From Chloroflexota bacterium (GTDB lineage Bacteria; Chloroflexota; Dehalococcoidia; Dehalococcoidales; RBG-16-60-22), in NCBI GenBank assembly GCA_018829775.1, contig JAHJTL010000013.1, forward strand, positions 1 through 40,850: 40,850 bases of DNA, given 5' to 3'. This document shows positions 15,646-24,024 of this stretch, piece by piece. Numbering within the stretch: the first letter of the stretch is position 1; every line of letters begins with the position of its first letter. Position numbers and translations under genes: made by a program. A model generated the notes under the pieces. It did not search any database. It worked only from the letters and a program-made list of their open reading frames with translations, and had not been told where the DNA came from.

Positions 15646-15664
15646 TCAAATATTAAGTAATACT

Positions 15665-16885
15665 ATGTCTGATAAAAGCCATAAGATACGCTGCCAAGAG
15701 GTATGGAAAATCTTCGGGCCCAACCCGGAGAGCGTATTTGATTTAATCGAAAACGGTGCCTCCAAGCAGGAGCTTATGGAAAAGACTGGTCACGTTATCG
15801 CCATCCGGGATGTCTCCTTTGAAGTTCAGGAAAACGAAGTTTTCGTTGTTATGGGTCTTTCCGGAAGTGGCAAGTCCACACTGGCGCGCTGTATCAATCG
15901 CCTCATGGAACCGACCAGGGGTTCTATCTACATTGACGATACCGATATTGCCAAGATGAATGACCAGGAACTCAGGGAGCTGCGCCGCCATAAACTGAGC
16001 ATGGTTTTTCAGAACTTCGGCCTTCTCCCCCATCGTTCGGTTTTTGACAATGTCGCCTTCGGCCTGGAGGTGCGGGGAGAGAAAAAAGAGGCACGGTATA
16101 AAAAGTCTCAGGAGGCGATAGAACTGGTGGGCTTGAAAGGCTGGGAGAGGAGCCGCATCAATGAGCTCAGCGGGGGCATGCAGCAGCGGGTGGGCTTTGC
16201 TCGCGCCCTGGCGGTAGGACCAGAGATTCTGCTCATGGACGAGCCTTTCAGTGCCCTTGACCCGCTCATCCGCCGCCAGATGCAGGAAGAATTCATAAAT
16301 CTGCGCCAGCAGTTGAAGAAAACCGTGATTTTTATCACCCACGACCTTCTTGAGGCTCTCACCCTGGGCGACCGTGTCGCCATCATGCGGGATGGAGAGA
16401 TAGTCCAGCTGGGTACTCCCGTGGAAATTGTTAACAATCCGTCGGATGACTATGTACGCGAGTTCGTTAAAGATGTGCCTCGTGGTAAAGTGCTGCCGGT
16501 TCGCGATATCATGGAGGAACCTCTGGTAGTCATCACGGAAGAACAGCCGGTTGCGGCAGCCATCGGAGAAATGGAGAAGAAGGAAGTCGACTTTGCCTTC
16601 GTGGTGGATAGTACCGGCATATTCAAAGGTGCCTTAACCAAGGAGCATGCCATTGACACCAAGGATAACGGGTCGGTAAAAGCGGGCGAAATAGTCGAAC
16701 GGGAATGCCCCACTGCGCTGCCCAATGCGACCCTCGAGCACTGCCTGCAGCTGGTAGCGGAGTGTAACATCCCGGTGGCTGTTCTCGACGAGGCGCAGCG
16801 CTTGCAGGGGATGGTCACCAGAACGGCCATAATCCAGGCTACCGGTGGTAACGGCGCCCAGAACGGCTCCAATGGGAAACGCTAG
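15665..16885 (+). CDS. proV: glycine betaine/proline ABC transporter ATP-binding protein
   Basis: A 406-residue ATPase of the ProV/OpuAA type, energising uptake of glycine betaine, proline betaine or related quaternary amines at the inner face of the membrane. Walker A is GLSGSGKST (64-72), the Q-loop [14 protein letters not shown], the signature LSGGMQQR, Walker [13 protein letters not shown] and the switch His in ITHD. The C-terminal part (about 280-395) is a pair of CBS domains, which in OpuA sense ionic strength. The N-terminal [11 protein letters not shown] is typical of ProV. No ribosome-binding site is visible before the ATG; the leader is described separately. The permease and binding protein follow in the same direction. 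Confidence 0.93.
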   Translation: MSDKSHKIRCQEVWKIFGPNPESVFDLIENGASKQELMEKTGHVIAIRDVSFEVQENEVFVVMGLSGSGKSTLARCINRLMEPTRGSIYIDDTDIAKMNDQELRELRRHKLSMVFQNFGLLPHRSVFDNVAFGLEVRGEKKEARYKKSQEAIELVGLKGWERSRINELSGGMQQRVGFARALAVGPEILLMDEPFSALDPLIRRQMQEEFINLRQQLKKTVIFITHDLLEALTLGDRVAIMRDGEIVQLGTPVEIVNNPSDDYVREFVKDVPRGKVLPVRDIMEEPLVVITEEQPVAAAIGEMEKKEVDFAFVVDSTGIFKGALTKEHAIDTKDNGSVKAGEIVERECPTALPNATLEHCLQLVAECNIPVAVLDEAQRLQGMVTRTAIIQATGGNGAQNGSNGKR

Positions 16886-16957
16886 CCTGTCAGAAGCCAA
16901 ATGCGGATGTTCGCTGTGCCTTCATTCATACACCAAGAGAGGAAAGGATAAAGCCTG

Positions 16958-17821
16958 ATGCTGGATTTCCCCAAGGAATGGGATTTTGGTTGGGAAGTAA
17001 TTAAATTCATAGACGGGGTGGTTGAATGGGTCGTGGTCAACTGGGACCCGTTTTTCTCGGCAATCAACAGCGGTGTTCTTCACATCCTGCTGCCCTTTGA
17101 AAGATTCCTGCTGCTGATTCCCTGGTGGGTATTTATCATATTAATTGGCTTCATCGCCTGGCGCGCTGCCGGCTGGAAATTCGGCATCATCGCGGTATCT
17201 TTCTTGATAGCGATGTCCTTTCTCGGCCTGTATGACCTGACCATGAGCACCCTTGCCATCGTTCTTACCGCCAGCCTGATATGCGTCATCCTGGGTCTAC
17301 CACTCGGGATAGCCGCAGCCAGAAATAATCGCTTTGACGAATTGCTCCGCCCGGTATTGGACGGGATGCAAACGCTCCCTAGCTTCGTTTACCTTATTCC
17401 CGCGCTCATGCTGTTCGGGCTGGGTAAAACACCGGCGGTTATGGCCACGACTATTTACGCCATTCCGCCCATCATACGCCTCACCAATCTGGGCATACGG
17501 CAGGCAGATGCCGCGGTGGTCGAGGCCGGCAGAGCCTTCGGCGCCACGGCCTCGCAGCTCCTGCGCAAAATTCAGATACCGCTTGCCATGCCGACCATAC
17601 TCGCCGGGCTAAATCAGACCATCATGATGGCACTGGCCATGGTCGTTATCGCCTCCATGATAGGTGCCAAGACGCTGGGGACAGAGGTCCTCAACGGTAT
17701 CGCCCGTCTTGAGGTCGGCCGGGGCTTCACTGGCGGCATCAGCATCGTATTCACCGCGATTATCCTGGACCGTATCAGCCAGGGATTTGCCAAGAAGGAA
17801 CGCAGAGTTATGACAAGATAG
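16958..17821 (+). CDS. proW: glycine betaine/proline ABC transporter permease
   Basis: A 287-residue integral membrane permease of the ProW/OpuAB type. After an amphipathic N-terminus there are about six hydrophobic segments, beginning near residues 45-62, 65-80, 88-115 and 135-160. The cytoplasmic coupling loop has the expected pattern EAGRAFGATASQLLRKIQIPLAMPTILAGLNQ (about 188-219). The PSFVYLIPALMLFGLGKTPAV stretch is typical of this subfamily. It starts 72 bases after the ATPase gene with GAGAGGAAAGGA upstream and forms the transmembrane path with ProV and ProX. Confidence 0.93.
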   Translation: MLDFPKEWDFGWEVIKFIDGVVEWVVVNWDPFFSAINSGVLHILLPFERFLLLIPWWVFIILIGFIAWRAAGWKFGIIAVSFLIAMSFLGLYDLTMSTLAIVLTASLICVILGLPLGIAAARNNRFDELLRPVLDGMQTLPSFVYLIPALMLFGLGKTPAVMATTIYAIPPIIRLTNLGIRQADAAVVEAGRAFGATASQLLRKIQIPLAMPTILAGLNQTIMMALAMVVIASMIGAKTLGTEVLNGIARLEVGRGFTGGISIVFTAIILDRISQGFAKKERRVMTR

Positions 17822-17871
17822 CACCAGCATCTCGGTAACAAATAGCCAAGATTACGGCAGAAAGGGGGTGA

Positions 17872-17935
17872 ATGAATTCAGAGATAAGCGATAAACGTTT
17901 TCGTTAACTGACTGGTTGCGCTCAAGCAACTTGAG
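17872..17935 (+). promoter_or_regulatory. leader of the substrate-binding protein gene: mini-ORF and alternative hairpins
   Basis: An 11-codon frame (17872-17907) follows a strong AAAGGGGGTG site. After it, two mutually exclusive hairpins overlap: GTTGC/GCAAC (15-base span 17915-17930) and CTCAAG/CTTGAG (17921-17935). They sit just before the AGGAGG of the binding-protein gene, so this intercistronic region may tune its expression, which is usually higher than that of the permease. No named element is recognised. Confidence 0.3.
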
Positions 17936-17956
17936 ATACCATAGTTAGGAGGGAAA

Positions 17957-18988
17957 ATGAAGAGAATCAATTCACATTTGAAACGAGGCATACTGGTTCT
18001 GGCCGTGTTGCTGCTCGTAGTTTCCATGGTGGTGGGCTGCGCCGGCCCCAAGGAGAAGCCGACCATCAAACTCGCTGATGCCCAGTGGGAGTCCCTCTGG
18101 ATCATCAACGCGGTCTTCGAATATATCTCGGAGAACGGCTACGGCTACCCGGTGGAGACCATTGAGATGACCACGCCCATCGCCGAACTGGCCCTGTCCA
18201 ACGGTGAGATAGACATCTGGGTGGAGCTCTGGGAGCAGAACTGGAAGGATAAATACGACGAGTACATCGCCGAGGGCAAAATCGAGAACATGGGACCTGT
18301 CTACGAGGGTGGCCCCCAGTTCTGGGTCATTCCGCAGTGGATGGCTGACGAGTACAACATAAAGACGGTCTTCGATATGAAGGACCACTGGGAGCTGGTG
18401 AAAGACCCCGAGGACCCGAACAAGGGCGCCTTCATCAGCTGTATCATCGGCTGGGAATGCGCCGAAATCAACGAGGTGAAGATGGAAGCCTACGGGCTCA
18501 CCGAGTACTACAACATCATCTCACCTGGCAGCTCCGGCGCCCTGGATGCCGCCCTCTTAGGCCCGCAGATGAAGAAAGAACCGGTTTTTGGTTACTACTG
18601 GGCACCTACAGCGCTCATGGGCGCGTATGACTGGTATGTCCTCGAAGAGCCCCCGTACAACGAGGCGATCTGGGAACAGATAACCGCCGCCAGAACTGAC
18701 CAGAGCCTGCGTCCCCTGTCAGAGGCCTGCGCCTACGAAACCCTTCCCACCAACAAGGGCATCAACCCACAGCTGCGCGATAAAGCGCCTGAGCTTGTCG
18801 ATGTCATGGATAAAATGGAGCTGGGCCTTGCGGCCATCAACAGGGTAGCCGCCTGGGCCCTGGAAAACGAGGTCCAGGAGTGGTCACAGGCCGCCGTCTA
18901 CTATCTGGAGAACTACGAAAGCACGTGGAAGACCTGGGTTACCGACGATGCCTACAAAAAGATAAAGGATGCATTGGCGCAACCATAG
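17957..18988 (+). CDS. proX: glycine betaine/proline ABC transporter substrate-binding lipoprotein
   Basis: A 343-residue OpuAC-type binding protein. It has a basic N-terminus, a hydrophobic signal and a lipobox VVGC (Cys28), so it is anchored outside the membrane. The mature part begins with IKLADAQWESLWIINAVF, then MTTPIAELALSNGEIDIWVELW, typical of the first lobe. Many Trp and Tyr residues (for example in PQFWVIPQWM and YYWAPTALMGAYDWY) could form the aromatic cage that binds quaternary ammonium groups. GGAGGG precedes the ATG. It ends the operon; a strong terminator lies 43 bases after the stop. The exact ligand (glycine betaine, proline betaine, choline, carnitine) cannot be told. Confidence 0.92.
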   Translation: MKRINSHLKRGILVLAVLLLVVSMVVGCAGPKEKPTIKLADAQWESLWIINAVFEYISENGYGYPVETIEMTTPIAELALSNGEIDIWVELWEQNWKDKYDEYIAEGKIENMGPVYEGGPQFWVIPQWMADEYNIKTVFDMKDHWELVKDPEDPNKGAFISCIIGWECAEINEVKMEAYGLTEYYNIISPGSSGALDAALLGPQMKKEPVFGYYWAPTALMGAYDWYVLEEPPYNEAIWEQITAARTDQSLRPLSEACAYETLPTNKGINPQLRDKAPELVDVMDKMELGLAAINRVAAWALENEVQEWSQAAVYYLENYESTWKTWVTDDAYKKIKDALAQP

Positions 18989-19031
18989 TAAGCGATTGCG
19001 TTTGAAATGTCTCCAACCTGTCTTCATTCAG

Positions 19032-19059
19032 GGGGAGCCGATATCGGCTCCCCTTTCTT
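19032..19059 (+). terminator. rho-independent terminator of the transporter operon
   Basis: A perfect palindrome (GGGGAGCCGAT followed directly by ATCGGCTCCCC, 19032-19053) is followed by TTTCTT. It falls 43 bases after the proX stop. The base-paired tip can open to a four-base loop. Confidence 0.85.
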
Positions 19060-19103
19060 CGTGCTGGATTTGTGAGTATAAACAGGTGTAAAATTTAGCT
19101 TAA

Positions 19104-19112
19104 TGGTAAAAT
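19104..19112 (+). promoter_or_regulatory. candidate extended -10 for the amidohydrolase gene
   Basis: TGG-TAAAAT (-10 at 19107-19112) has the TGn extension, with no clear -35, about 48 bases before the ATG and just after the terminator. Confidence 0.25.
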
Positions 19113-19160
19113 GTATCACAGAGCAACAGTCACCAGATTACATTAACAGGAGCGTGAACA

Positions 19161-20030
19161 ATGATAGTTGATGTACACACCCACGTGCCAACCCATGTTT
19201 CAGAGGTACCACCGGCAGAAGAAATCGTGAACAAACAGATGCGGCCGGATAAGCCGGTCAGGCTCACCACCACCCACCGTGATTTCTTCAAGGCAATGGA
19301 GCCGGTGGACCGGGTCATCTCCTTCGGCATCGCCATGCCACCGGACCGTCCCGCCGTTATCGGGGAAAAAGACGCGAAGAAGGCCAATGACGCTACAGCC
19401 GCACTGGTGGCTAAGGCACCGGAGAAAGTTATCGGCTTCATGTCTGTGTGGCCGGATGCGCCGGACGCAGTTGAGGAAATGGAGAGGGCCTACCACGAGC
19501 TCAAGCTGCGTGGACTGAAGCTGGGGCCAAACTATCAGAACTTCGAACCCCTGGGGCAAAACGCGCTTCGTGTCTATACCAAAGCCCAAGAATGGAACCT
19601 GCCCGTCCTGTTCCACCAGGGAACCTCTCCCATACGCGATGCACCCCTCCGCTATGCCCACCCGCTGGTGATGGACGAAATCGCCATTCGTTTTCCCGAC
19701 CTGCGCATCGTCATGGCCCATATCGGCCACCCCTGGCAAGAGGACTGTCTCATCGTGATACGGAAACATCCGCACGTATACGCCGATATTTCGGGGCGGT
19801 TTTATCGACCCTGGTCGTTCTACAACGGTATCCGTATGGCCTACGAATGGGGAGTGATGGATAAGCTGCTTTTGGGCTCTGATTATCCCATAACGATGCC
19901 GCAGGAGGCGATAGACGGGTTACGCAGCCTGAATGATTTTATTAAAAAACACCACCTCCCGGAGGTTCCACAGGAGCTATTGGAACAAATAATCCACCAG
20001 GATGCACTGGCGCTGCTGGGCCTGAACTGA
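19161..20030 (+). CDS. amidohydrolase-2 family (ACMSD-like) metal-dependent hydrolase/decarboxylase
   Basis: A 289-residue TIM-barrel metalloenzyme. The metal ligands are visible: DVHTH (Asp4, His6, His8), FHQG, MAHIGHPW and GSDYP with the catalytic Asp. This order is that of the amidohydrolase-2 family (ACMSD, gamma-resorcylate and 5-carboxyvanillate decarboxylases). Many members remove CO2 from aromatic acids without O2; others hydrolyse lactones or amides. No signal peptide, so cytoplasmic. It is followed after 84 bases by a corrinoid protein and a UroD-family methyltransferase, which suggests that it acts on a methoxylated or carboxylated aromatic compound; this is inference from context. 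Confidence 0.85.
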   Translation: MIVDVHTHVPTHVSEVPPAEEIVNKQMRPDKPVRLTTTHRDFFKAMEPVDRVISFGIAMPPDRPAVIGEKDAKKANDATAALVAKAPEKVIGFMSVWPDAPDAVEEMERAYHELKLRGLKLGPNYQNFEPLGQNALRVYTKAQEWNLPVLFHQGTSPIRDAPLRYAHPLVMDEIAIRFPDLRIVMAHIGHPWQEDCLIVIRKHPHVYADISGRFYRPWSFYNGIRMAYEWGVMDKLLLGSDYPITMPQEAIDGLRSLNDFIKKHHLPEVPQELLEQIIHQDALALLGLN

Positions 20031-20057
20031 GATTAAGCCGACTTGCTTGACGTTCTG

Positions 20058-20066
20058 TGATACAAT
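20058..20066 (+). promoter_or_regulatory. candidate extended -10 before the corrinoid protein
   Basis: TGA-TACAAT (20058-20066) has the extended form but no good -35 at the right distance. The same nine bases occur in the promoter at 34071-34079. Confidence 0.3.
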
Positions 20067-20114
20067 ATCAAGTACGGTAGAATTGAAAAATCATTGGAGG
20101 TGAAATGCTAAATC

Positions 20115-20750
20115 ATGTTTAATTTCGATGAACTAACCAATAGCATTGTTGATGGACAGGTTGCCAAAGCAGCCGAAGCAACGCAGAAAGCGCTGGCGGC
20201 ACAGGTGCCCGCCAAAGAGATACTGGACAAAGGCTTGTTGCCAGCGATGAACCGTGTGGGCAGCGACTTCGAAAGCGGGGAGATTTTCCTGCCCGAATTG
20301 CTTATGGCCGGCGATGCCATGAAAACTTCAATTGGACTGCTGAGACCAGAACTTTCAAGCCAAGGGGCTGCCTACGCCGGGAAGTACGCCATTGGCACGG
20401 TTGAGGGCGACCTCCATGACATCGGCAAGAATATCGTCGTTCTCATGCTTGAGGGAAACGGCTGGGAAGTCACCGACCTTGGCATAGATATCACCCCGGA
20501 CCGTTTCTGCGAGGAAATTAGAAAAGGAAACTATGATATCCTCGGGCTGTCCGCCCTGCTGACCTTCACCATGCCCAAGATGCCGGAAACGATAAATATC
20601 CTCAAGGAAGCCGGCCTAAGAGACAAAGTCAAGGTAATGGTAGGCGGCGCTCCACTGAATCAGGCCTTTGCCGACCAGATCGGGGCTGATGCCTTTGCCC
20701 GGGACGCCGTGGAAGCGGTGACAAAAGCAAAGGGCCTTTTAAATAAATAA
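20115..20750 (+). CDS. methyltransferase corrinoid protein (MtaC/MtbC-like)
   Basis: A 211-residue corrinoid protein of the methyltransferase-cognate family. Residues 1-85 are the helical cap (KGLLPAMNRVGSDFESGEIFLPELLMAGDAM). The B12 domain has GDLHDIGKN (98-106), with His101 as cobalt ligand, then SALLTFTMPKM and GGAPLNQAFADQIGAD. Such proteins carry a methyl group between a substrate methyltransferase and an acceptor methyltransferase. The GGAGG upstream is best placed for an ATG at 20105 that opens a five-codon frame (ending 20122) overlapping the real start; the real ATG is 14 bases from GGAGG. A UroD-family methyltransferase follows 15 bases after the stop. Confidence 0.92.
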   Translation: MFNFDELTNSIVDGQVAKAAEATQKALAAQVPAKEILDKGLLPAMNRVGSDFESGEIFLPELLMAGDAMKTSIGLLRPELSSQGAAYAGKYAIGTVEGDLHDIGKNIVVLMLEGNGWEVTDLGIDITPDRFCEEIRKGNYDILGLSALLTFTMPKMPETINILKEAGLRDKVKVMVGGAPLNQAFADQIGADAFARDAVEAVTKAKGLLNK

Positions 20751-20765
20751 TTGGGGGTAATAAAG

Positions 20766-21818
20766 ATGCAGACGCTTACCAATCGAGAGCGTGTGATGAA
20801 GGCGGTTCACCTCCAGGAGCCTGATACCGTCCCAACTTTTGAACTCGATATTGATGAGAGGATTATTGAGGCGCTCAAACCTGGCGCCACCTACGAGGAT
20901 TTTATCGAATACATGGATTTGGATGCCATTTGCTATCACGAGCTAAAAACGGACTCCTTTGAAGTACTGGATAAAGCCAAGGGCCTCGTCCGCGACCAGT
21001 GGGGCGCCATCAAGCAGTACTCCGGGGTATCACGTACCATCCCCATGGTTCTGGAGCCGGCAATCAAGTCCAAGGAAGACCTGGCCAAATACGTCCCTCC
21101 CGACCCCGACCTGCCAGGGCGGTTCAAGAGACTAGAAGAGGCGGTGAAAAGATTCAAGGGGAAGCGGGCTATTATGTCCGTGGTCAGACCCTTCGGCACC
21201 ATTTATGGCAGCCTCCGCAACCAGGATGAGCTGTTAAAGGACATGATAAGAGACCCCGAACTGGTGGAGGGTTTAAATGAAATTACCTCCAATTACTACA
21301 AACGTTATACCAAAAACCTGATAGATGTCGGGGCTGATATAATCATTGAAACCGCTGACTGGGCATTTACCAATGGCCCCATGGTGTCACCTAAGCATAC
21401 GGCCAGATTTCTCATCCCCGGCTTCAAAGAGGTCGTTGATTACTGCCACAGCCGGAACATACCGTGTCTCAAGCACACCGACGGGAACATCTGGAGCATC
21501 TTCGACCTTATTGTAGAGGCCGGCGCTGATGGCGTCCACCCGATCGACCCCGTAGCCGGCATGGACATTGGAGAAGCAAAGGAAAAGTACGGCGACAGGG
21601 TCTGTATCATGGGCAACGTTGACTGCGGCAGACTGCTGAGCTGGGGAAGTAAAGAGGAGGTCCGCGAAACGGTCAAGGACTGCATCCGCAAGGCGGGCAA
21701 GGGTGGAGGCTACATCTGCATGTCCGGCAATTCCATTCATGGCGCCGTTAACCCGGATAACTATGCCGAGATGATACGGGCCATAAGAGAGTATGGTAAA
21801 TACCCGCTTAACCTGTGA
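20766..21818 (+). CDS. uroporphyrinogen decarboxylase-family (MtaA/MtbA-like) methyltransferase
   Basis: A 350-residue protein of the UroD fold. The beginning LTNRERVMKAVHLQEPD is typical of the family. The C-terminal half has KHTDGNIW, HPIDPVAGMDIGEAKEKYGDRVCIMGNVDC and GGGYICMSGNSIHGAVNPDNY, where methylcobalamin:coenzyme M methyltransferases and O-demethylase methyltransferases place their zinc ligands. Instead of the HxCGN of MtaA the sequence has HTDGN, so the zinc site may differ. True UroD is unlikely beside a corrinoid protein and without haem genes. The ATG at 20766 after GGGGG is chosen over a TTG at 20751. It probably moves a methyl group to or from the corrinoid protein encoded just upstream. 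Confidence 0.85.
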   Translation: MQTLTNRERVMKAVHLQEPDTVPTFELDIDERIIEALKPGATYEDFIEYMDLDAICYHELKTDSFEVLDKAKGLVRDQWGAIKQYSGVSRTIPMVLEPAIKSKEDLAKYVPPDPDLPGRFKRLEEAVKRFKGKRAIMSVVRPFGTIYGSLRNQDELLKDMIRDPELVEGLNEITSNYYKRYTKNLIDVGADIIIETADWAFTNGPMVSPKHTARFLIPGFKEVVDYCHSRNIPCLKHTDGNIWSIFDLIVEAGADGVHPIDPVAGMDIGEAKEKYGDRVCIMGNVDCGRLLSWGSKEEVRETVKDCIRKAGKGGGYICMSGNSIHGAVNPDNYAEMIRAIREYGKYPLNL

Positions 21819-21948
21819 TAGTGCCGATTCTGCCTTCAGAATAACGCGGTAAATACTAATCCCCGCCCGTAAGAGATTGGGAACACATTAGAGCGTGTAC
21901 TCAGTCTCCAGTCTATTGCTGTTAATTAAGCCACATATGCGGTGCCTT

Positions 21949-21977
21949 TTGACGCTGCTTTCCGGTTGGAGTAAACT
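21949..21977 (+). promoter_or_regulatory. candidate promoter of the succinyl-CoA synthetase operon
   Basis: TTGACG (21949-21954), 17 bases and TAAACT (21972-21977), with the ATG only 14 bases further. The leader would be very short. The rest of the 21819-21948 gap shows nothing recognisable. Confidence 0.4.
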
Positions 21978-21991
21978 TCCCTCAGGCAGAA

Positions 21992-23134
21992 ATGAAGCTT
22001 TACGAGTTTGAAGCCGGCGACCTGTTTCGACAGGAAGGTATACCCGTCCCCGATTTCGCAGTCGTTGACAGCCCTGCGCAGGCACGTAAAGCAGCCGAAA
22101 AAATCGGGGTTCCCGTCGTGGTTAAAGCTCAGGTCCTGATCGGAGGACGCGGGCTGGCCGGGGGGGTTAAACCTGCGGAGTCTCCACAGCAGGCAGAGGA
22201 ATTTGCCCGGCGGATTCTGCAATCGTCCATCAGAGGGCTACCGGTAGACAGGGTAATGGTGGTGAAAAAAGCGGAAGTGGCCCGGGAGTTCTACCTGGGA
22301 GTGACCATAGATGGTGTCGCTGGCAGCCCGGTGGTTATCCTGAGCACCTCCGGCGGCGTTTCCATCGAGGAGACGGCCAGGACTCACCCTGAAATGGTTG
22401 TTCCCAGGCAGGTTTCCATTTCGGCCGGCCTGAGCCTGCCCGAAGCAAGGCAAATGGCTCAAAAAGCCGGGCTTACTGGCGATGAATCAGCCCGCATAGC
22501 CGAGATTCTGCACAGGCTCTACAATGTTTTTCGCAAATATGATGCCACCATTGCTGAAATCAATCCGCTGGTATGCACCGTAAAAGGTGATTACCTGGCC
22601 CTTGATGCCAGGATGGATATCGACGATTCCGGTCTGTTCCGTCATCCGGAGCTGCAAATATCACCCGAAGACCGCATTGCCAGCCTCCTGGAGAGGAAGG
22701 GGCGTCAGATCGGGGTAACCTACGTGGAACTGGACGGCGAGGTCGGCATCGTCTCCAGCGGGGCAGGCCTGGGCATGGCAACCATGGACATCATCGGGCG
22801 CAGATACCGCCCGGCCAACTTCCTGGAAACGGGAGGAGGCATCTCCGAAGAACTTCTTTACCGCGTCATGGAACTGGTTATGCAGAAGAAGGGTCTCAAG
22901 GCCGTGTTCCTCAACCTTCTCGCCGGAATCAACCCCATTCATGAAGGCGCCAGGGGAATCGTCCGTTTCCTTCAGGAGCACCCGACAAGCATCCCCATCG
23001 TGGCCAGAGCGCGAGGAAATCGGCAGGAGGAAATCTGGCAGATACTGAGAGAGGGAGGAGTTGAGGTGGTCACCGACGTGGCCACGGAAAAAAGTGTGGA
23101 ATACCTTTTCCGAAGACTGGAAGAAACAAGATGA
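21992..23134 (+). CDS. sucC: succinyl-CoA synthetase (ADP-forming) beta subunit
   Basis: A 380-residue ATP-grasp subunit (E. coli SucC 388). Early motifs are VVVKAQVLIGGRGLAGGVK (about 44-62), where the nucleotide binds. AEINPLV carries the Glu/Asn magnesium ligands, LDARMDIDDS follows, and the C-terminal part has GAGLGMATMDII and NFLETGGG, which hold the second phosphohistidine loop. It converts succinyl-CoA, ADP and phosphate into succinate, CoA and ATP. It overlaps the alpha subunit by four bases (ATGA). The ribosome-binding site is weak. Related malate- or citramalate-CoA ligases look similar, so succinate is the default reading. Confidence 0.9.
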   Translation: MKLYEFEAGDLFRQEGIPVPDFAVVDSPAQARKAAEKIGVPVVVKAQVLIGGRGLAGGVKPAESPQQAEEFARRILQSSIRGLPVDRVMVVKKAEVAREFYLGVTIDGVAGSPVVILSTSGGVSIEETARTHPEMVVPRQVSISAGLSLPEARQMAQKAGLTGDESARIAEILHRLYNVFRKYDATIAEINPLVCTVKGDYLALDARMDIDDSGLFRHPELQISPEDRIASLLERKGRQIGVTYVELDGEVGIVSSGAGLGMATMDIIGRRYRPANFLETGGGISEELLYRVMELVMQKKGLKAVFLNLLAGINPIHEGARGIVRFLQEHPTSIPIVARARGNRQEEIWQILREGGVEVVTDVATEKSVEYLFRRLEETR

Positions 23135-24000
23135 GCATCCTTTTGAATCGCGATACCAGGGTGCTGGTGCAGGGCATCACCGGTCGGGTGGGCCGGGCTC
23201 AGACAAAATGGATGCTGGAGTACGGGACGAATATCGTGGCCGGCGTGACTCCGGGGAAGGGCGGCGAGGAGGTGGAGGGCGTACCGGTTTATGATAGCGT
23301 CGCCCAGGCCGTTGCCGAGCGCGGAGCGGAGGCCTCCGTCTTTTTCGTACCGCCGGCAGCGGTTAAGGACGCCGCCTTTGAGACCATAGACGCTGGCGTC
23401 AGTCTTATTGTGGTGGTCACCGAGCACGTTCCGGTACACGATGCCATGGAGATAAAGGATTACGCTTCAGGACGCAACGTTCGGCTTCTGGGGCCAACCA
23501 GTCCCGGAATCATCACTCCGGGAGAGGCCAAGATGGGCATTATGCCCGGAAACATGTTCCAGCCCGGTCGAATCGGGGTCATTTCGAGGAGCGGTACACT
23601 CGCCTACGAGATATGTGTCGACCTGGCCGAATCTGGTTTGGGCCAGAGCACTGTTGTGGGTATGGGTGCCGACCCGGTGCCATTCACCGGCATGTCCGAA
23701 CTGCTGGCTCTTTTTGATACCGATCCAGCCACGGACCTTGTTGTCATCGTCGGCGAGGTGGGAGGCATGCAGGAGGAGCACGCTGCCCGGTTTATCGCCG
23801 ACCGTATGAAAAAGCCTGTGATAGCCTACATCGCCGGCCACAGCGTGCCCGAGGGAAAGCGCATGGGCCATGCTGGAGCCATCGTACAGGGCGACCGGGG
23901 CACGACAAAAAGTAAAATCAGCGCTTTTCAAAAAGCAGGTGTTGATGTGGCGGAATACCCGCTGGACGTGGTGAAACTGGTTCAGAACAGGCTGGGGTAA
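23131..24000 (+). CDS. sucD: succinyl-CoA synthetase (ADP-forming) alpha subunit
   Basis: A 289-residue CoA-binding subunit. GITGRVG (15-21) is the CoA-binding glycine loop, GPTSPGIITPGEAKMGIMPG (121-140) and SRSGTLAYE are conserved, and GHAGAI carries the active-site phosphohistidine His247. Length and motifs agree with E. coli SucD (289 residues). It is coupled to sucC. With the methylmalonyl-CoA mutase operon about 7 kb away it would conserve energy from the propionyl-CoA route. Confidence 0.93.
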   Translation: MSILLNRDTRVLVQGITGRVGRAQTKWMLEYGTNIVAGVTPGKGGEEVEGVPVYDSVAQAVAERGAEASVFFVPPAAVKDAAFETIDAGVSLIVVVTEHVPVHDAMEIKDYASGRNVRLLGPTSPGIITPGEAKMGIMPGNMFQPGRIGVISRSGTLAYEICVDLAESGLGQSTVVGMGADPVPFTGMSELLALFDTDPATDLVVIVGEVGGMQEEHAARFIADRMKKPVIAYIAGHSVPEGKRMGHAGAIVQGDRGTTKSKISAFQKAGVDVAEYPLDVVKLVQNRLG

Positions 24001-24024
24001 TACTGCTGGGATCAGTAAGATTGA

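Noticed and set aside
15743-16342. 199-residue open frame antisense to the transporter ATPase
   Set aside because: It lies wholly opposite a clear Walker-motif protein, and the antisense product has no recognisable domain or ribosome-binding site.
20766-21818. True uroporphyrinogen decarboxylase of haem synthesis
   Set aside because: It follows a corrinoid protein directly, no haem gene is near, and the C-terminal motifs are of the methyltransferase type.
24002-24024. Bidirectional terminator between sucD and the lipoprotein
   Set aside because: Only a five-base AT-rich stem (AGTAA/TTACT) with a short T run; too weak.
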